NCBI GenBank assembly: GCA_027920525.1
Contig: CP115858.1
Coordinates: forward strand, 3,472,001-3,536,000
Reading direction: 5' to 3'
Length of the DNA: 64,000 nucleotides
Origin: Chryseobacterium daecheongense
Lineage (GTDB): Bacteria; Bacteroidota; Bacteroidia; Flavobacteriales; Weeksellaceae
The position numbers and the translations under genes are program-made. The notes below the pieces were generated by a model. That model was not told the DNA's origin, searched no databases, and worked only from the letters and a program-made list of their open reading frames with translations. Shown here in pieces: positions 26,106-35,776 of the stretch. Position 1 is the first letter of the stretch; every line of letters starts with the position of its first letter.

Positions 26106-28223
26106 ATGGGAAGAGATCTTAAATTTACAAGAAATATTGGTATCGCTGCTCACATTGATGCAGGTAAGACTACCACTACAGAAAGGATTTTATTCTATAC
26201 TGGTGTAAACCACAAAATTGGAGAGGTTCACGATGGTGCTTCTACAATGGACTGGATGGAGCAGGAAGCAGAAAGAGGTATTACCATTACTTCTGCTGCA
26301 ACTACTTGTTCTTGGAACTTTCCAACAGATCAAGGAAAACCTGTAGCCGACACTAAACCTTACCACTTCAACATCATCGATACACCGGGACACGTTGACT
26401 TCACAGTAGAAGTAAACAGATCTTTGAGAGTATTGGATGGTTTGGTATTCTTATTCTCTGCAGTAGATGGAGTAGAGCCTCAGTCTGAAACAAACTGGAG
26501 ACTTGCTGACAACTACAAAGTTGCTAGAATGGGATTCGTAAACAAAATGGACAGACAAGGTGCTGACTTCCTTAACGTTGTAAAACAAGTTAAAGAAATG
26601 TTAGGATCTAATGCAGTTCCAATCGTTTTACCAATCGGTGCTGAAGAAGACTTTAAAGGTGTTGTAGACTTAATTAAAAACAGAGCTATCATCTGGGATG
26701 AAGCAGGACAAGGAGCTACTTTTGAAGTAGTGCCAATTCCTGAAGACATGAAAGCTGAGGTTCACGAATATAGAGAGAAATTAGTTGAAGCTGTAGCTGA
26801 CTATGATGAGACTTTGATGGAGAAATTCTTCGAAGATCCGGATTCAATCTCTGAAGAAGAAATCAACGAAGCTCTTAGAAAAGCTACTATTGATTTATCT
26901 ATTATCCCAATGACTTGTGGTTCTTCATTCAAAAATAAAGGAGTACAGTTCATGTTGGATGCAGTATGTAAATACTTGCCTTCTCCATTGGATAAAGATG
27001 ATATCAAAGGTACTGATCCAAGAACAGACGCTGAAATTACAAGAAAACCAGACGTAAATGAGCCTTTCGCGGCTTTAGCATTTAAGATTGCTACTGACCC
27101 ATTCGTGGGAAGATTAGCATTCTTCAGAGCATACTCTGGAAGATTAGATGCAGGTTCTTATATCCTGAACACTCGTTCTGGAGATAAAGAAAGAATCTCA
27201 AGAATCTATCAGATGCACGCTAACAAGCAAAATCCTGTAGAATATATTGAAGCAGGAGATATTGGTGCAGCAGTAGGATTCAAATCTATCAAAACTGGTG
27301 ATACAATGTGTGATGAGAAAAACCCAATCGTTCTTGAATCGATGGTTTTCCCTGATCCGGTAATCGGTATCGCTGTTGAGCCTAAAACTAAAGCGGACCA
27401 GGATAAAATGGGTAACGCATTAGCGAAATTGGCTGAAGAAGATCCAACGTTTACTGTTAGAACTGACGAAGCTTCTGGACAAACGATTATCTCTGGTATG
27501 GGTGAGCTTCACTTGGATATCATTGTAGATCGTATGAAGAGAGAGTTCAAAGTTGAGGTGAACCAAGGACAACCTCAGGTAGAGTACAAAGAAAACTTAA
27601 CAAAAGTTGCCAGCCATAGAGAAGTTTACAAAAAACAATCAGGTGGTAAAGGTAAATTTGCTGATATTGTATTTGAACTAGGACCTGCTGACGAAGGTAA
27701 AGTTGGTTTAGAATTCATCAATGAGATCAAAGGTGGTAACGTTCCAAGAGAATTCGTTCCTGCAATTGAAAAAGGATTTAAAGCTGCAATGAAGAACGGT
27801 CCATTGGCTGGTTTCGAAGTTGAAGGTATTAAAGTTACTCTTAAAGATGGATCTTTCCACGCGGTGGATTCTGATGCTCTTTCTTTCGAATTAGCTGCTA
27901 AATTAGGATTTAAGGAAGCTGGTAAAGCTGCTAAGCCGGTAATTATGGAGCCTATTATGAAACTGGAAGTTGTAACTCCGGAAGAATATATGGGTAACAT
28001 TATTGGTGACCTTAACAAGAGAAGAGGTACGATCAGTGGTCAGGAAGAAAAGAACGGTGCTGTTGTTATCAAAGGTTCTGTTCCACTTTCTGAAATGTTT
28101 GGATATGTAACAACTCTAAGAACACTTTCATCAGGAAGAGCTACATCTTCTATGGAATTAGAGAAATACGCTCAGACTCCACAAAACGTTGCTGAAGAAA
28201 TCATTGCTAAAGCAAAAGGTTAA
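26106..28223 (+). CDS. fusA: Elongation factor G
   Basis: 705 aa translocation GTPase. G1 [15 protein letters not shown]3 DTPGHVDF and G4 NKMD are intact, and all five domains are represented. Its place between rpsG and rpsJ marks it as the housekeeping copy. The tuf gene, which follows fusA in many bacteria, is absent here. Confidence 0.98.
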   Translation: MGRDLKFTRNIGIAAHIDAGKTTTTERILFYTGVNHKIGEVHDGASTMDWMEQEAERGITITSAATTCSWNFPTDQGKPVADTKPYHFNIIDTPGHVDFTVEVNRSLRVLDGLVFLFSAVDGVEPQSETNWRLADNYKVARMGFVNKMDRQGADFLNVVKQVKEMLGSNAVPIVLPIGAEEDFKGVVDLIKNRAIIWDEAGQGATFEVVPIPEDMKAEVHEYREKLVEAVADYDETLMEKFFEDPDSISEEEINEALRKATIDLSIIPMTCGSSFKNKGVQFMLDAVCKYLPSPLDKDDIKGTDPRTDAEITRKPDVNEPFAALAFKIATDPFVGRLAFFRAYSGRLDAGSYILNTRSGDKERISRIYQMHANKQNPVEYIEAGDIGAAVGFKSIKTGDTMCDEKNPIVLESMVFPDPVIGIAVEPKTKADQDKMGNALAKLAEEDPTFTVRTDEASGQTIISGMGELHLDIIVDRMKREFKVEVNQGQPQVEYKENLTKVASHREVYKKQSGGKGKFADIVFELGPADEGKVGLEFINEIKGGNVPREFVPAIEKGFKAAMKNGPLAGFEVEGIKVTLKDGSFHAVDSDALSFELAAKLGFKEAGKAAKPVIMEPIMKLEVVTPEEYMGNIIGDLNKRRGTISGQEEKNGAVVIKGSVPLSEMFGYVTTLRTLSSGRATSSMELEKYAQTPQNVAEEIIAKAKG

Positions 28224-28239
28224 TTTTTAAATTAAAGAA

Positions 28240-28545
28240 ATGTCACAAAGAATCAGAATAAAACTAAAATCTTACGATTACAACTTGGTAGACAAGTCTG
28301 CTGAGAAAATCGTAAAAACGGTAAAGGCTACCGGGGCTGTTGTAAACGGACCTATTCCATTACCAACTAACAAGAGAATTTTCACGGTGTTGAGATCTCC
28401 ACACGTTAACAAAAAAGCAAGAGAGCAGTTCCAATTATCAGCTCACAAGAGATTGATGGATATCTACTCTTCTTCTTCTAAAACTGTTGATGCTCTAATG
28501 AAATTAGAGTTACCAAGCGGTGTTGACGTAGAAATTAAAGTGTGA
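28240..28545 (+). CDS. rpsJ: 30S ribosomal protein S10
   Basis: 101 aa, canonical length. The conserved loop [22 protein letters not shown] (shown in part) binds the 16S head and NusB in antitermination. It lies 16 nt after fusA and is the last gene before a terminator, so S10 is separated from rplC, its usual neighbour, by 13 kb. Confidence 0.97.
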   Translation: MSQRIRIKLKSYDYNLVDKSAEKIVKTVKATGAVVNGPIPLPTNKRIFTVLRSPHVNKKAREQFQLSAHKRLMDIYSSSSKTVDALMKLELPSGVDVEIKV

Positions 28546-28572
28546 TAATTGCATACTTTGCAATGATTATAG

Positions 28573-28604
28573 AATCCGCCTCTGTAAAAGGGGCGGATTT
28601 TTTT
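28573..28604 (+). terminator. Intrinsic terminator after rpsJ
   Basis: AATCCGCCTC pairs with GGGGCGGATT (one G-U), followed by seven T. It ends the first part of the ribosomal cluster. Confidence 0.93.
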
Positions 28605-28796
28605 ATGTATCAATAAGAAAGATTTCAATGGTATTTGGATGAGGAACCGTAAGAAGTAGAGGAGTCTGTTGAGAACGATTGACCTTTTTTTTATTTGGTA
28701 AATATTGAACTTTATGTTTGTAGAATTTTTTGCGAATTAAACTGAGAGGTAATAAAATTACAAAGAGTAATTCTTTGCAATGACATATATCACCAG

Positions 28797-28834
28797 TATT
28801 AATTTATTTAGAATTAATAAAAATAATATTTTTG
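28797..28834 (+). promoter_or_regulatory. Inverted repeat and -7 box before the TonB receptor
   Basis: An 8-bp perfect inverted repeat (28797-28819) sits just upstream of TATTTTTG (28827-28834). Its position over the -33 region suits a repressor such as an iron-responsive regulator, but AT-rich chance pairing is possible. Confidence 0.4.
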
Positions 28835-28847
28835 CAAAAAATAAAAG

Positions 28848-30854
28848 ATGAAAAGAACAGTATCTATTTATTTAGCATTGCTAGGGATTGGTTTAGCAAA
28901 TGGTCAGAAGGTAAAAGATTCTTTAAAAAACGGAAATATTGATGAAGTGGTTATAACCGGATCAGGATATGCACAAAAAATTAAAGATACTCCAGCTACT
29001 ATTTCTGTGATTACACAGGCAGATCTAAAAAAGAGGGCATATCGGGATATAACAGATGCTTTACAGGATGTTCCCGGAGTTTTTATTACGGGAGGAGGAA
29101 GTACCAGTGATTTCTCAATAAGAGGGGCTGAATCCGGGCAGACATTAGTCTTAATTGATGGGAAGAGAATTAATACAAGGGAGACAAGACCAAATTCTGA
29201 TGGTCCCGGAATTGAACAAGGATGGATGCCTCCATTGGAGACTATTGAAAGAATTGAAGTAGTAAAAGGACCGATGTCCTCACTATATGGTTCTGATGCA
29301 ATGGGAGGAGTGATCAATATCATTACTAAGAAGCTTACAGATAGCTGGAAAGGGTCAATAGCGACCAGTTTGATACAGCAAGTTCATAAAGAATCTGGTA
29401 ATACTTATCAAATAGATGGATATACTGCTGGATCTTTAATCAAAAACCTTCTTCAACTAAAAGTTACAGGAAGTTATTCGGATAGAAATGAAGATAAATT
29501 TGTTGGAGGATTTACTGAACGTATTATTAAAGCTTTTGGAACAGAACTTAGTCTTACTCCTGACACGAAGAACACGTTTAAGCTAAATTATGATTTTAAT
29601 CGTCAAGAAAGAAATCAGAATGCAGGGTATTCATTAGCTGCTAATGCAAAAAGTTCCAGTAATAATTATGAAAGAAATGTATTGTCATTAAGCCATAAGG
29701 GTGACTATTCTAATTTTCATACGAATTCCTATCTGCAATATGACAATACCAATAACCCTAACAGGGATATGAGGTATGAGACTTTTGTCGCTTATAGCCT
29801 TAACAATTTCAATATAAAGGAACATGTCATCAGTTTCGGTGCTGAATATAGATATGAAAGATTGAATGATTTTGGAAATAAACTTAAATCAGAAAATGAT
29901 GTAGTGGATCAATTAACCCGTTGGAACTGGTCCGCTTTTGCTGAAGGAAACTGGAAATTGATTCAAAGGCTTCATTTAGTTACAGGAGCACGTTTGGATA
30001 ATGATCAGAATTATGGATCCAATTTTACTCCGAGAGGCTACCTGGTATGGAGTATCAATAAAAACTTCACTGCCAAGGGTGGGGCTTCTTGGGGGTACAA
30101 GGCACCATGTTTGCGAGCTGTAAATCCAGCTTGGGGACAAGTAACCGGTGGAGGATCTCAGGATGGGGTAATTATAGGAAATAAAGACTTACAACCAGAG
30201 AAAAGTTTTAATCAGGAAGCAACTATAATGTTTGAAGATAACAAGAAAGTTATTAGTCTGAGTGTAACAGGTTTTAATACTGATTTCAAAAATAAATTGG
30301 TAGAAGTAAGAAAGTGTAATAATACTGAGGAATGTGCACAATTTGAAAGTCTATACAATCATGTTTATGATTTTATTTCAACAAGGGAAAATCTGGGTAA
30401 AGCTAAAAGTATAGGAATGGAAGCTAATCTTGGAATCAACTTGACAAAAGATCTTACCTTAAAAACCAACTATACCTATACAGACACCAAAATTAAATCC
30501 AATGAAGTTCCTTCGCTTTACAATAAAGCATATGCAAGAATACCAAAGCATATGGTAAATGCAAACTTAGCTTGGAAAGCAAATTATAGCCTCGAGTTTT
30601 GGTCAAGAATGAACTACAGAAGTGAAAGTCAGCCGGGAGTATCCAGAGGAAGAGCACAGGAATTTCCAATACCATCTTATTTTTTACTGGATTTAGGAGC
30701 GGTATATCGACTCAATAAAAATGTTCGCTTTACTTTTGGTGTTTATAATCTATTGGATAAAAATATCCGCAATGATAACTCCGATCCGGCTAATAACTTT
30801 GGCTTCAGGATCGACGGAATCAGATATCAATTTGGAGCAAATTACTTTTTCTAA
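28848..30854 (+). CDS. TonB-dependent receptor, CirA/FepA-like
   Basis: 668 aa outer membrane receptor. Signal peptide, a TonB-box-like DEVVITGSG, a plug (about 45-165; FSIRGAESGQTLVLIDGKR, IERIEVVKGPMSSLYGSDA, GGVINIITKK) and a beta-barrel ending in aromatic FGANYFF are all visible. A Cys pair in CNNTEECAQF likely forms a loop disulfide. The plug with RPNSDGPGIEQG resembles CirA/FepA siderophore receptors. An iron-permease-like gene follows, supporting a role in iron supply. The ligand is not certain. Confidence 0.9.
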   Translation: MKRTVSIYLALLGIGLANGQKVKDSLKNGNIDEVVITGSGYAQKIKDTPATISVITQADLKKRAYRDITDALQDVPGVFITGGGSTSDFSIRGAESGQTLVLIDGKRINTRETRPNSDGPGIEQGWMPPLETIERIEVVKGPMSSLYGSDAMGGVINIITKKLTDSWKGSIATSLIQQVHKESGNTYQIDGYTAGSLIKNLLQLKVTGSYSDRNEDKFVGGFTERIIKAFGTELSLTPDTKNTFKLNYDFNRQERNQNAGYSLAANAKSSSNNYERNVLSLSHKGDYSNFHTNSYLQYDNTNNPNRDMRYETFVAYSLNNFNIKEHVISFGAEYRYERLNDFGNKLKSENDVVDQLTRWNWSAFAEGNWKLIQRLHLVTGARLDNDQNYGSNFTPRGYLVWSINKNFTAKGGASWGYKAPCLRAVNPAWGQVTGGGSQDGVIIGNKDLQPEKSFNQEATIMFEDNKKVISLSVTGFNTDFKNKLVEVRKCNNTEECAQFESLYNHVYDFISTRENLGKAKSIGMEANLGINLTKDLTLKTNYTYTDTKIKSNEVPSLYNKAYARIPKHMVNANLAWKANYSLEFWSRMNYRSESQPGVSRGRAQEFPIPSYFLLDLGAVYRLNKNVRFTFGVYNLLDKNIRNDNSDPANNFGFRIDGIRYQFGANYFF

Positions 30855-30925
30855 AGTGCTTTGTAGTTATTTTGTTTAAAGAACAATATTATTTAATACT
30901 TTTATTCTTTAAAATAATAATCACT

Positions 30926-31420
30926 ATGAGTCATAAGGATAATAATTTTTTTGAAAAATTTTCAGATTGGGCAACCAAATTTACAGGAAGTTCCCATGCT
31001 TTTATTGGAGCTACTGCTATTGTTGTAATCTGGGCCCTTTCCGGACCTGTATTTCATTATTCTGAAACCTGGCAGCTGGTGATCAATACAGGAACGACGA
31101 TTATTACTTTTTTGATGGTATTTCTTATTCAGAAATCCCAGAATAAAGATTCTAAAGCTATACAGATTAAACTAAATGAGCTGATCGCAGCCCATGAAAA
31201 AGCGAGTAACCGGATTGTGGATATAGAAGACTTATCCGAAAAAGAATTGGATCAGCTGCATACCTATTATGAGAAATTAGCTGATTTTGCTCAAGATGAT
31301 GTGGATATCCATACTTCCCATTCTATTGATGCGGCTAAAAGAAATCAAAGCTTCAAACATGATCTGTTTAAAAAGAAGCATGAGGAATGGTTGGAAAAAC
31401 AAAAAAAGGAATCATTATGA
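30926..31420 (+). CDS. Low-affinity iron permease-like membrane protein
   Basis: 164 aa from the ATG giving MSHKDN (the upstream ORF start at 30872 is not needed). The N-terminal FEKFSDWATKFTGSSHAFI and two TM segments, then a Lys/Glu-rich helical tail, match the Iron_permease family (PF04120). Family function in bacteria is poorly known despite the name. It lies 71 nt after the TonB receptor. Its stop codon is inside the terminator hairpin. Confidence 0.8.
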   Translation: MSHKDNNFFEKFSDWATKFTGSSHAFIGATAIVVIWALSGPVFHYSETWQLVINTGTTIITFLMVFLIQKSQNKDSKAIQIKLNELIAAHEKASNRIVDIEDLSEKELDQLHTYYEKLADFAQDDVDIHTSHSIDAAKRNQSFKHDLFKKKHEEWLEKQKKESL

Positions 31421-31431
31421 TTCCTTTTTTT
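31401..31431. terminator. Bidirectional terminator overlapping a stop codon
   Basis: AAAAAAAGGAATC/GATTCCTTTTTTT with a 5-base loop; the stop TGA (31418-31420) of the iron permease-like gene lies in it. It also suits the convergent gene at 31456. Confidence 0.85.
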
Positions 31432-31455
31432 ATTTCAGACCGAAAGCTATTGCTC

Positions 31456-34170
31456 CTATTTCATGAAGTAACTAAAATAAGAACAGCTTCCCATTAGATT
31501 TTTGGTAGTTTCCGTATCAGAATACTGGGTTTTTAATAAAGCAAAATAGGTTCGGAACTTTTCATTCTTTATATTGTCCAGTTGCTTTTGATAGGCATCG
31601 CTTTTCTCAGAATATTGAGGATCGGAGTAGCTTATCTTTGATGGATTTTTTGCTTCGTATTGATAGTATTTTCCTTGCTCTGCACTAGCCATCTGGAATA
31701 AGATTCTCGCTTTTTCTTCCTTATTCCCTGAAAGGGCCAGTGCTTTTTTATAATAATTGATAGCCAGATCAAAATTATCCGGTTCAATGTAAGATCTGTC
31801 AAGGAAATTTTTATAATAATATTGATATGGTGTTTTCTTATCTGTATTCCAGAAATCATATTTGCCACCATTACTATTATTTACATCCATTACGAACAGC
31901 TGTCGGTAATAACCAAGAATAGAAGTATTATACAATAAATTACCAATAAGCTGGCTCGCTTTAGCAGCTTTTTCATCTTTTCCGTTACCAATTTTCTTAA
32001 GCTCTATAGCAGCATCTGCTAATTCAAGCTTATTCATCATGGTCTTTATGAAAGGAAATTGAGTGTAGTCTTCGTTTTCCATGCTGGTGGCTGCATCACT
32101 TTCGAAGCTTTCCCATACATTATGGCCAAAAACATAATCCGGGATATTTCTGAAACCATTGTATTCGTCTTTAGCATATTGATGAGGAACTTTTGGTTGT
32201 TCACTGGAAACCCAGTCATAATTGATCCTAGGAATTCCTACAAAGTCCTGCGCTTTCTGATAATATGATTTTGCTTTTTCAAAATCGGCAACTCTCATCG
32301 CCCGGTCGCCATAAATTACACTGAAGAATGCCTCAATATTTCCTACATCGTCCATGTTTTTGGCAATGATCTGCTGTTCGAATTGATTTTTATTAGGCTT
32401 CCTGTAAAAGTCCTCTACACTTTTAACCAAACTTGAATTAGGATTATATTGGAGATCAGAAAGCTTATTACTCATTAGGAATGATTTCCCATCCTCTCCC
32501 TGAAGGAAATATCGATTCGCTAAAACGTCCTTAAGGAATGAGGCAGTAGATGGAACAGGACCGTAATAATTGTCATAATCGGAATTTGTACTGTCTGTCT
32601 TCACTTCTTTTTCGATGAAATATTCCGGATAATCTTTCATTAGATGATCTTCGTAATCGGAAGTAATCTTCGGTTGGGAAACAATATCATTTAAGACCTT
32701 CATCCTTTTGATCTCTTCAAGATATTCAGGATTGGTTGTTTTAATATCTTCCAGAATTTCAGTACTTGCTTTGTAGTCTTTTTTTAAGAATTTAAGGTAT
32801 GCATCTGCAATCTGCCAATATTCATCCTTAGATTTCTCTTTGGTTTTTGAGGTAAATTTTTCAAGATCATTAAGATAATCTATCTGCTTGCTATCTCCAT
32901 ACCAAAAACTTTGATTTTTTGTGTGGATAGGAATTCGATTAGGATTATCTAATAGCTCATCATCACTTTGATCTGCTTTTCCATCAGCTGTCTTATCCGA
33001 TTTAGACCCTCCGAACAGGTTTTTAAAGAACCGGATAATCTTCTGCCAGAATGAAAGTTTTTTTTCTTTTACTTCCGGAGATTCTTTTTTCTGAGAATCA
33101 GCAGATGTACTTGAGTTTTCTTTTTGAACGGTTGCGTTATCTGTGTCGTCAGAATAATAATAAGTAGGAAGATAAGCTCTTTCCAGTTCATTGATACTTC
33201 TTACCGCCATTACTTTCAGAATTTCCGAATTAGGATCAATATCGTACATCTTCTCCATTATAGGAATAGGATTGGTGAAATCTTCATATCCCAAAAGAAA
33301 ATAAGCCATATTCTTTTCATTCGGAGTACCTGCTCTTTTTAAAATGTTATTAAAAGATGCGGTATCAGAAAGTTTCATAGAAACAAAAGCAGACTCTTTA
33401 CGGCTATCACTATTCATGAAAACCTGAAAGAAGTTCCAGTTGGCATCACTGTTCATCTTCATACCTCTTTGTGCGCCGGCTAATTGGTCAAGGGCCATAA
33501 AGTAAGGAACTCCTTTTAACTTGATCGGCTCAATATAGGTTCTGAAAGCCTGAAGTGCAGCGTCATAATTTCTGGTATAATGATTGAAACGGACCAGTTG
33601 GTAACCGTATCGCTGTTTTATCTCAGGATTTTTTGCAGCATTATATAAAGAGGTTAATGCTGAAATAGTTTTGTTATAATCAAGGTTGGTTGCATTTTTA
33701 TCACTTTGAGGGCCGTTGTAAAAATAAGAGTCAGGATTTTCAATAAAATTGATTCTCATATAGGGCTCAAGATATTTGGCTTCAATTAAGTAATCAATTC
33801 CCTCGCGATATTTCTGATAGAAACCTGTTCCCAGTTTTTTCAATAGTTGATTACCCGGATTTCCTTTTTTGAGCTCATTAAGCTCATTAAGGCTTATATT
33901 ATTTACCAGATAATTGGTTTCCTGATAGCTCAGCTGATTGCCAAAGAATTTCCTCCATGCCCCAATATTTTCATCCGGAATCTGACCTGGTTTAAAGTCA
34001 GTATAAAATCTTGTTGAGTAACTGTGCAGAAATGGCAGATATGATTTATCCTTGATAATACTTTGGGTAAAAAGATTAAAATACTCATAGTCCGGATCTG
34101 ACCAGGCGCAAGCTTCTGATTTTGTATAAAAAAGTGAAAAGACTGCAATTGTGAGAATATACTTTTTCAT
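31456..34170 (-). CDS. Large secreted protein, helical-repeat-like, unknown function
   Basis: 904 aa with a signal peptide followed by EACAWSDPDYEYF. Long helical regions of TPR/Sel1-like periodicity (YDAALQAFRTYIEPI, FEKAKSYYQKAQDF, NYYKKALALSGNKEEKARILFQMA) alternate with loops. A low-complexity patch with a short hydrophobic Trp/Phe stretch lies near 345-400. No enzymatic motif is visible. It is the last gene of a likely three-gene unit (31456-35632). Confidence 0.7.
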   Translation of the reverse strand: MKKYILTIAVFSLFYTKSEACAWSDPDYEYFNLFTQSIIKDKSYLPFLHSYSTRFYTDFKPGQIPDENIGAWRKFFGNQLSYQETNYLVNNISLNELNELKKGNPGNQLLKKLGTGFYQKYREGIDYLIEAKYLEPYMRINFIENPDSYFYNGPQSDKNATNLDYNKTISALTSLYNAAKNPEIKQRYGYQLVRFNHYTRNYDAALQAFRTYIEPIKLKGVPYFMALDQLAGAQRGMKMNSDANWNFFQVFMNSDSRKESAFVSMKLSDTASFNNILKRAGTPNEKNMAYFLLGYEDFTNPIPIMEKMYDIDPNSEILKVMAVRSINELERAYLPTYYYSDDTDNATVQKENSSTSADSQKKESPEVKEKKLSFWQKIIRFFKNLFGGSKSDKTADGKADQSDDELLDNPNRIPIHTKNQSFWYGDSKQIDYLNDLEKFTSKTKEKSKDEYWQIADAYLKFLKKDYKASTEILEDIKTTNPEYLEEIKRMKVLNDIVSQPKITSDYEDHLMKDYPEYFIEKEVKTDSTNSDYDNYYGPVPSTASFLKDVLANRYFLQGEDGKSFLMSNKLSDLQYNPNSSLVKSVEDFYRKPNKNQFEQQIIAKNMDDVGNIEAFFSVIYGDRAMRVADFEKAKSYYQKAQDFVGIPRINYDWVSSEQPKVPHQYAKDEYNGFRNIPDYVFGHNVWESFESDAATSMENEDYTQFPFIKTMMNKLELADAAIELKKIGNGKDEKAAKASQLIGNLLYNTSILGYYRQLFVMDVNNSNGGKYDFWNTDKKTPYQYYYKNFLDRSYIEPDNFDLAINYYKKALALSGNKEEKARILFQMASAEQGKYYQYEAKNPSKISYSDPQYSEKSDAYQKQLDNIKNEKFRTYFALLKTQYSDTETTKNLMGSCSYFSYFMK

Positions 34171-34217
34171 GGGTATGTAGTATTTTTTTACGTTGTGTTT
34201 TATTGTATTCTATGATG

Positions 34218-35219
34218 TTAAAAATCACTCTGGAATTTAGACATCAGTTTGAAATTTTGGTTCATAACAAATTTAGTATCTAATTGATAATAAACGATAT
34301 TAAACAACGGTATTTTTTTATCTAAAAAAGCAATGACATCTCTGAGCTGGTCGTTTGTAATTTCTTCAACTTTTATGGTAAATCCTTTATTCAGGTAATT
34401 TCCAAAGTAAAATCCATCTTTTTGAATTTCAATTTCATGATCTGAAATCTTTTTAAAATTAGGATTTTTCAGGTCATTTTGTGATAAAGCATTGATGAGC
34501 TTGTGTCTTCCTAAATGATTGGTAACAATTCCCCACGAGTAAATAGGTAAAGCCACTTCAATTTCCTTGATTGGATAATCTTCCAATTTTGAAAGATAGC
34601 TTTTAAGGATATTAACATCCAGAATTGAATTCTTATCAGATGTTTCCAAAGGAGAAGAGGTGGAGTAGCACATCAGGAATACTTTTTTTACAGGAGGGAT
34701 TCCCATTATTGCTTTATCTTTTACCTGATGAAGCCGAAGCGTACAGTCAATGTCTTTCCCGGAAATTTTGTGAAGTTCTTTTAAAAACGCGAAATAATCG
34801 TCACGTGTTCCGGCTGTCCAGTCACAATCAATCTGAATTTCATGATTGGTCTTCAGCTTATATTCTTTACTCTTTTTGTCAATTAAATGATGTATGCTTT
34901 CTGCAAGGAAGTGTATTTCCTCCCCTGAAATATTAACAAAAGTCTGGTTGGTGATAAATACGGTAGGGACAATTTGTTTGTCTGTCTCGAAACTTTCGTC
35001 TTTGGTGATGACGGCTAAAGGCTGAAATCTACCGTTTACTTTATTGATGTCAAAGAACCTTGTGTAAAGAATCGGGACGGTTGTTTTATCTAATGCTTTT
35101 TTCTCTTCATTGTCTAAAGACAATTTTGTTTTCCAGTAATAAAACGTGTACGGATGTTTCTCTCTTTCGCTGCATGAAACAAGCAAAATAAGAATGACTA
35201 AAAACTTAATTATTTTCAT
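34218..35219 (-). CDS. Lipoprotein of unknown function
   Basis: 333 aa with a lipobox (LLVSCS). The body has an alternating beta/alpha pattern, including EIQIDCDWTAGTRDDYFAFL and LRLHQVKDK, that recalls a TIM-barrel-like fold, but no catalytic family is recognised. Its start shares one base with the stop of the upstream small gene (TAATG), which indicates coupled translation. Confidence 0.7.
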   Translation of the reverse strand: MKIIKFLVILILLVSCSEREKHPYTFYYWKTKLSLDNEEKKALDKTTVPILYTRFFDINKVNGRFQPLAVITKDESFETDKQIVPTVFITNQTFVNISGEEIHFLAESIHHLIDKKSKEYKLKTNHEIQIDCDWTAGTRDDYFAFLKELHKISGKDIDCTLRLHQVKDKAIMGIPPVKKVFLMCYSTSSPLETSDKNSILDVNILKSYLSKLEDYPIKEIEVALPIYSWGIVTNHLGRHKLINALSQNDLKNPNFKKISDHEIEIQKDGFYFGNYLNKGFTIKVEEITNDQLRDVIAFLDKKIPLFNIVYYQLDTKFVMNQNFKLMSKFQSDF

Positions 35220-35632
35220 TATTGGTAAAAAGCGCTTTCACAGGTACAACTTTCTTTATCATTTTCCATCGCAGAACAGCAATCCTCAGATTTCTGGATA
35301 TTTCCCTTTTCATCAGTAAGGTATATTTTTTCTTTATCAAACTTTACATAGAAAGTTTCATTGTACTTTTTGAACTGGACCTTCATGACCTGAGGGGTGT
35401 ATTTCCCTGCATTTATTTCTTCACTGGTTTCTTCTCCGCTAGCCTGATTTACCTGTACATAGCCAAAATAAACATCGCCGTTCTTTTTTACATCAAGATA
35501 ATAGGCTGGTGTGCCGGTTCCGCTATATCCTTCTATTATATTGAAAGATCTTTTTCCAGTAAACGGAACTTTAGATTGTGAAAAGGAAAGGGTTGCGATG
35601 CAGAGGATAAGCACGCAGAATATCTTTTTCAT
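35219..35632 (-). CDS. Small secreted protein, unknown
   Basis: 137 aa from the ATG giving MKKIFCVLI; the ATG at 35644 adds four residues. A signal peptide (TLSFSQ) is followed by a beta-rich domain and a Cys-rich tail (EDCCSAMENDKESCTCE) with four Cys. It is the first gene of the unit with the 34218 lipoprotein. No family recognised. Confidence 0.65.
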   Translation of the reverse strand: MKKIFCVLILCIATLSFSQSKVPFTGKRSFNIIEGYSGTGTPAYYLDVKKNGDVYFGYVQVNQASGEETSEEINAGKYTPQVMKVQFKKYNETFYVKFDKEKIYLTDEKGNIQKSEDCCSAMENDKESCTCESAFYQ

Positions 35633-35722
35633 TTTTTTGATCAAATGTAAAAAGATTTATGCAAGAATTACACCGTAAAAACACGGTATTTACTTTGTCT
35701 TAAGGATATCAATGATATATGT

Positions 35723-35754
35723 AAAAAAGCCCATTCCGGTTGTGACCGGAATGG
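35723..35754 (-). terminator. Terminator of the glp operon
   Basis: Perfect 10-bp stem CCATTCCGGT/ACCGGAATGG with a 4-base loop; on the minus strand it runs into GCTTTTTT. Confidence 0.92.
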
Positions 35755-35776
35755 ACCTCTTATTATGTTGATTTTT

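Larger units (their letters stand above)
28546..28847. other. Intergenic region (302 nt) before the TonB receptor
   Basis: After the rpsJ terminator no gene is seen. Near the 3' end lie an inverted repeat, TATTAATT/AATTAATA (28797-28819, 7-nt loop), and a TATTTTTG box (28827-28834) directly before the TonB receptor. Confidence 0.55.

Noticed and set aside
27626..28018. 130-codon minus-strand ORF in fusA
   Set aside because: Shadow created by strong codon bias of EF-G.
28904..29323. Minus-strand ORF inside the TonB receptor plug region
   Set aside because: The plug domain on the plus strand is clearly real.
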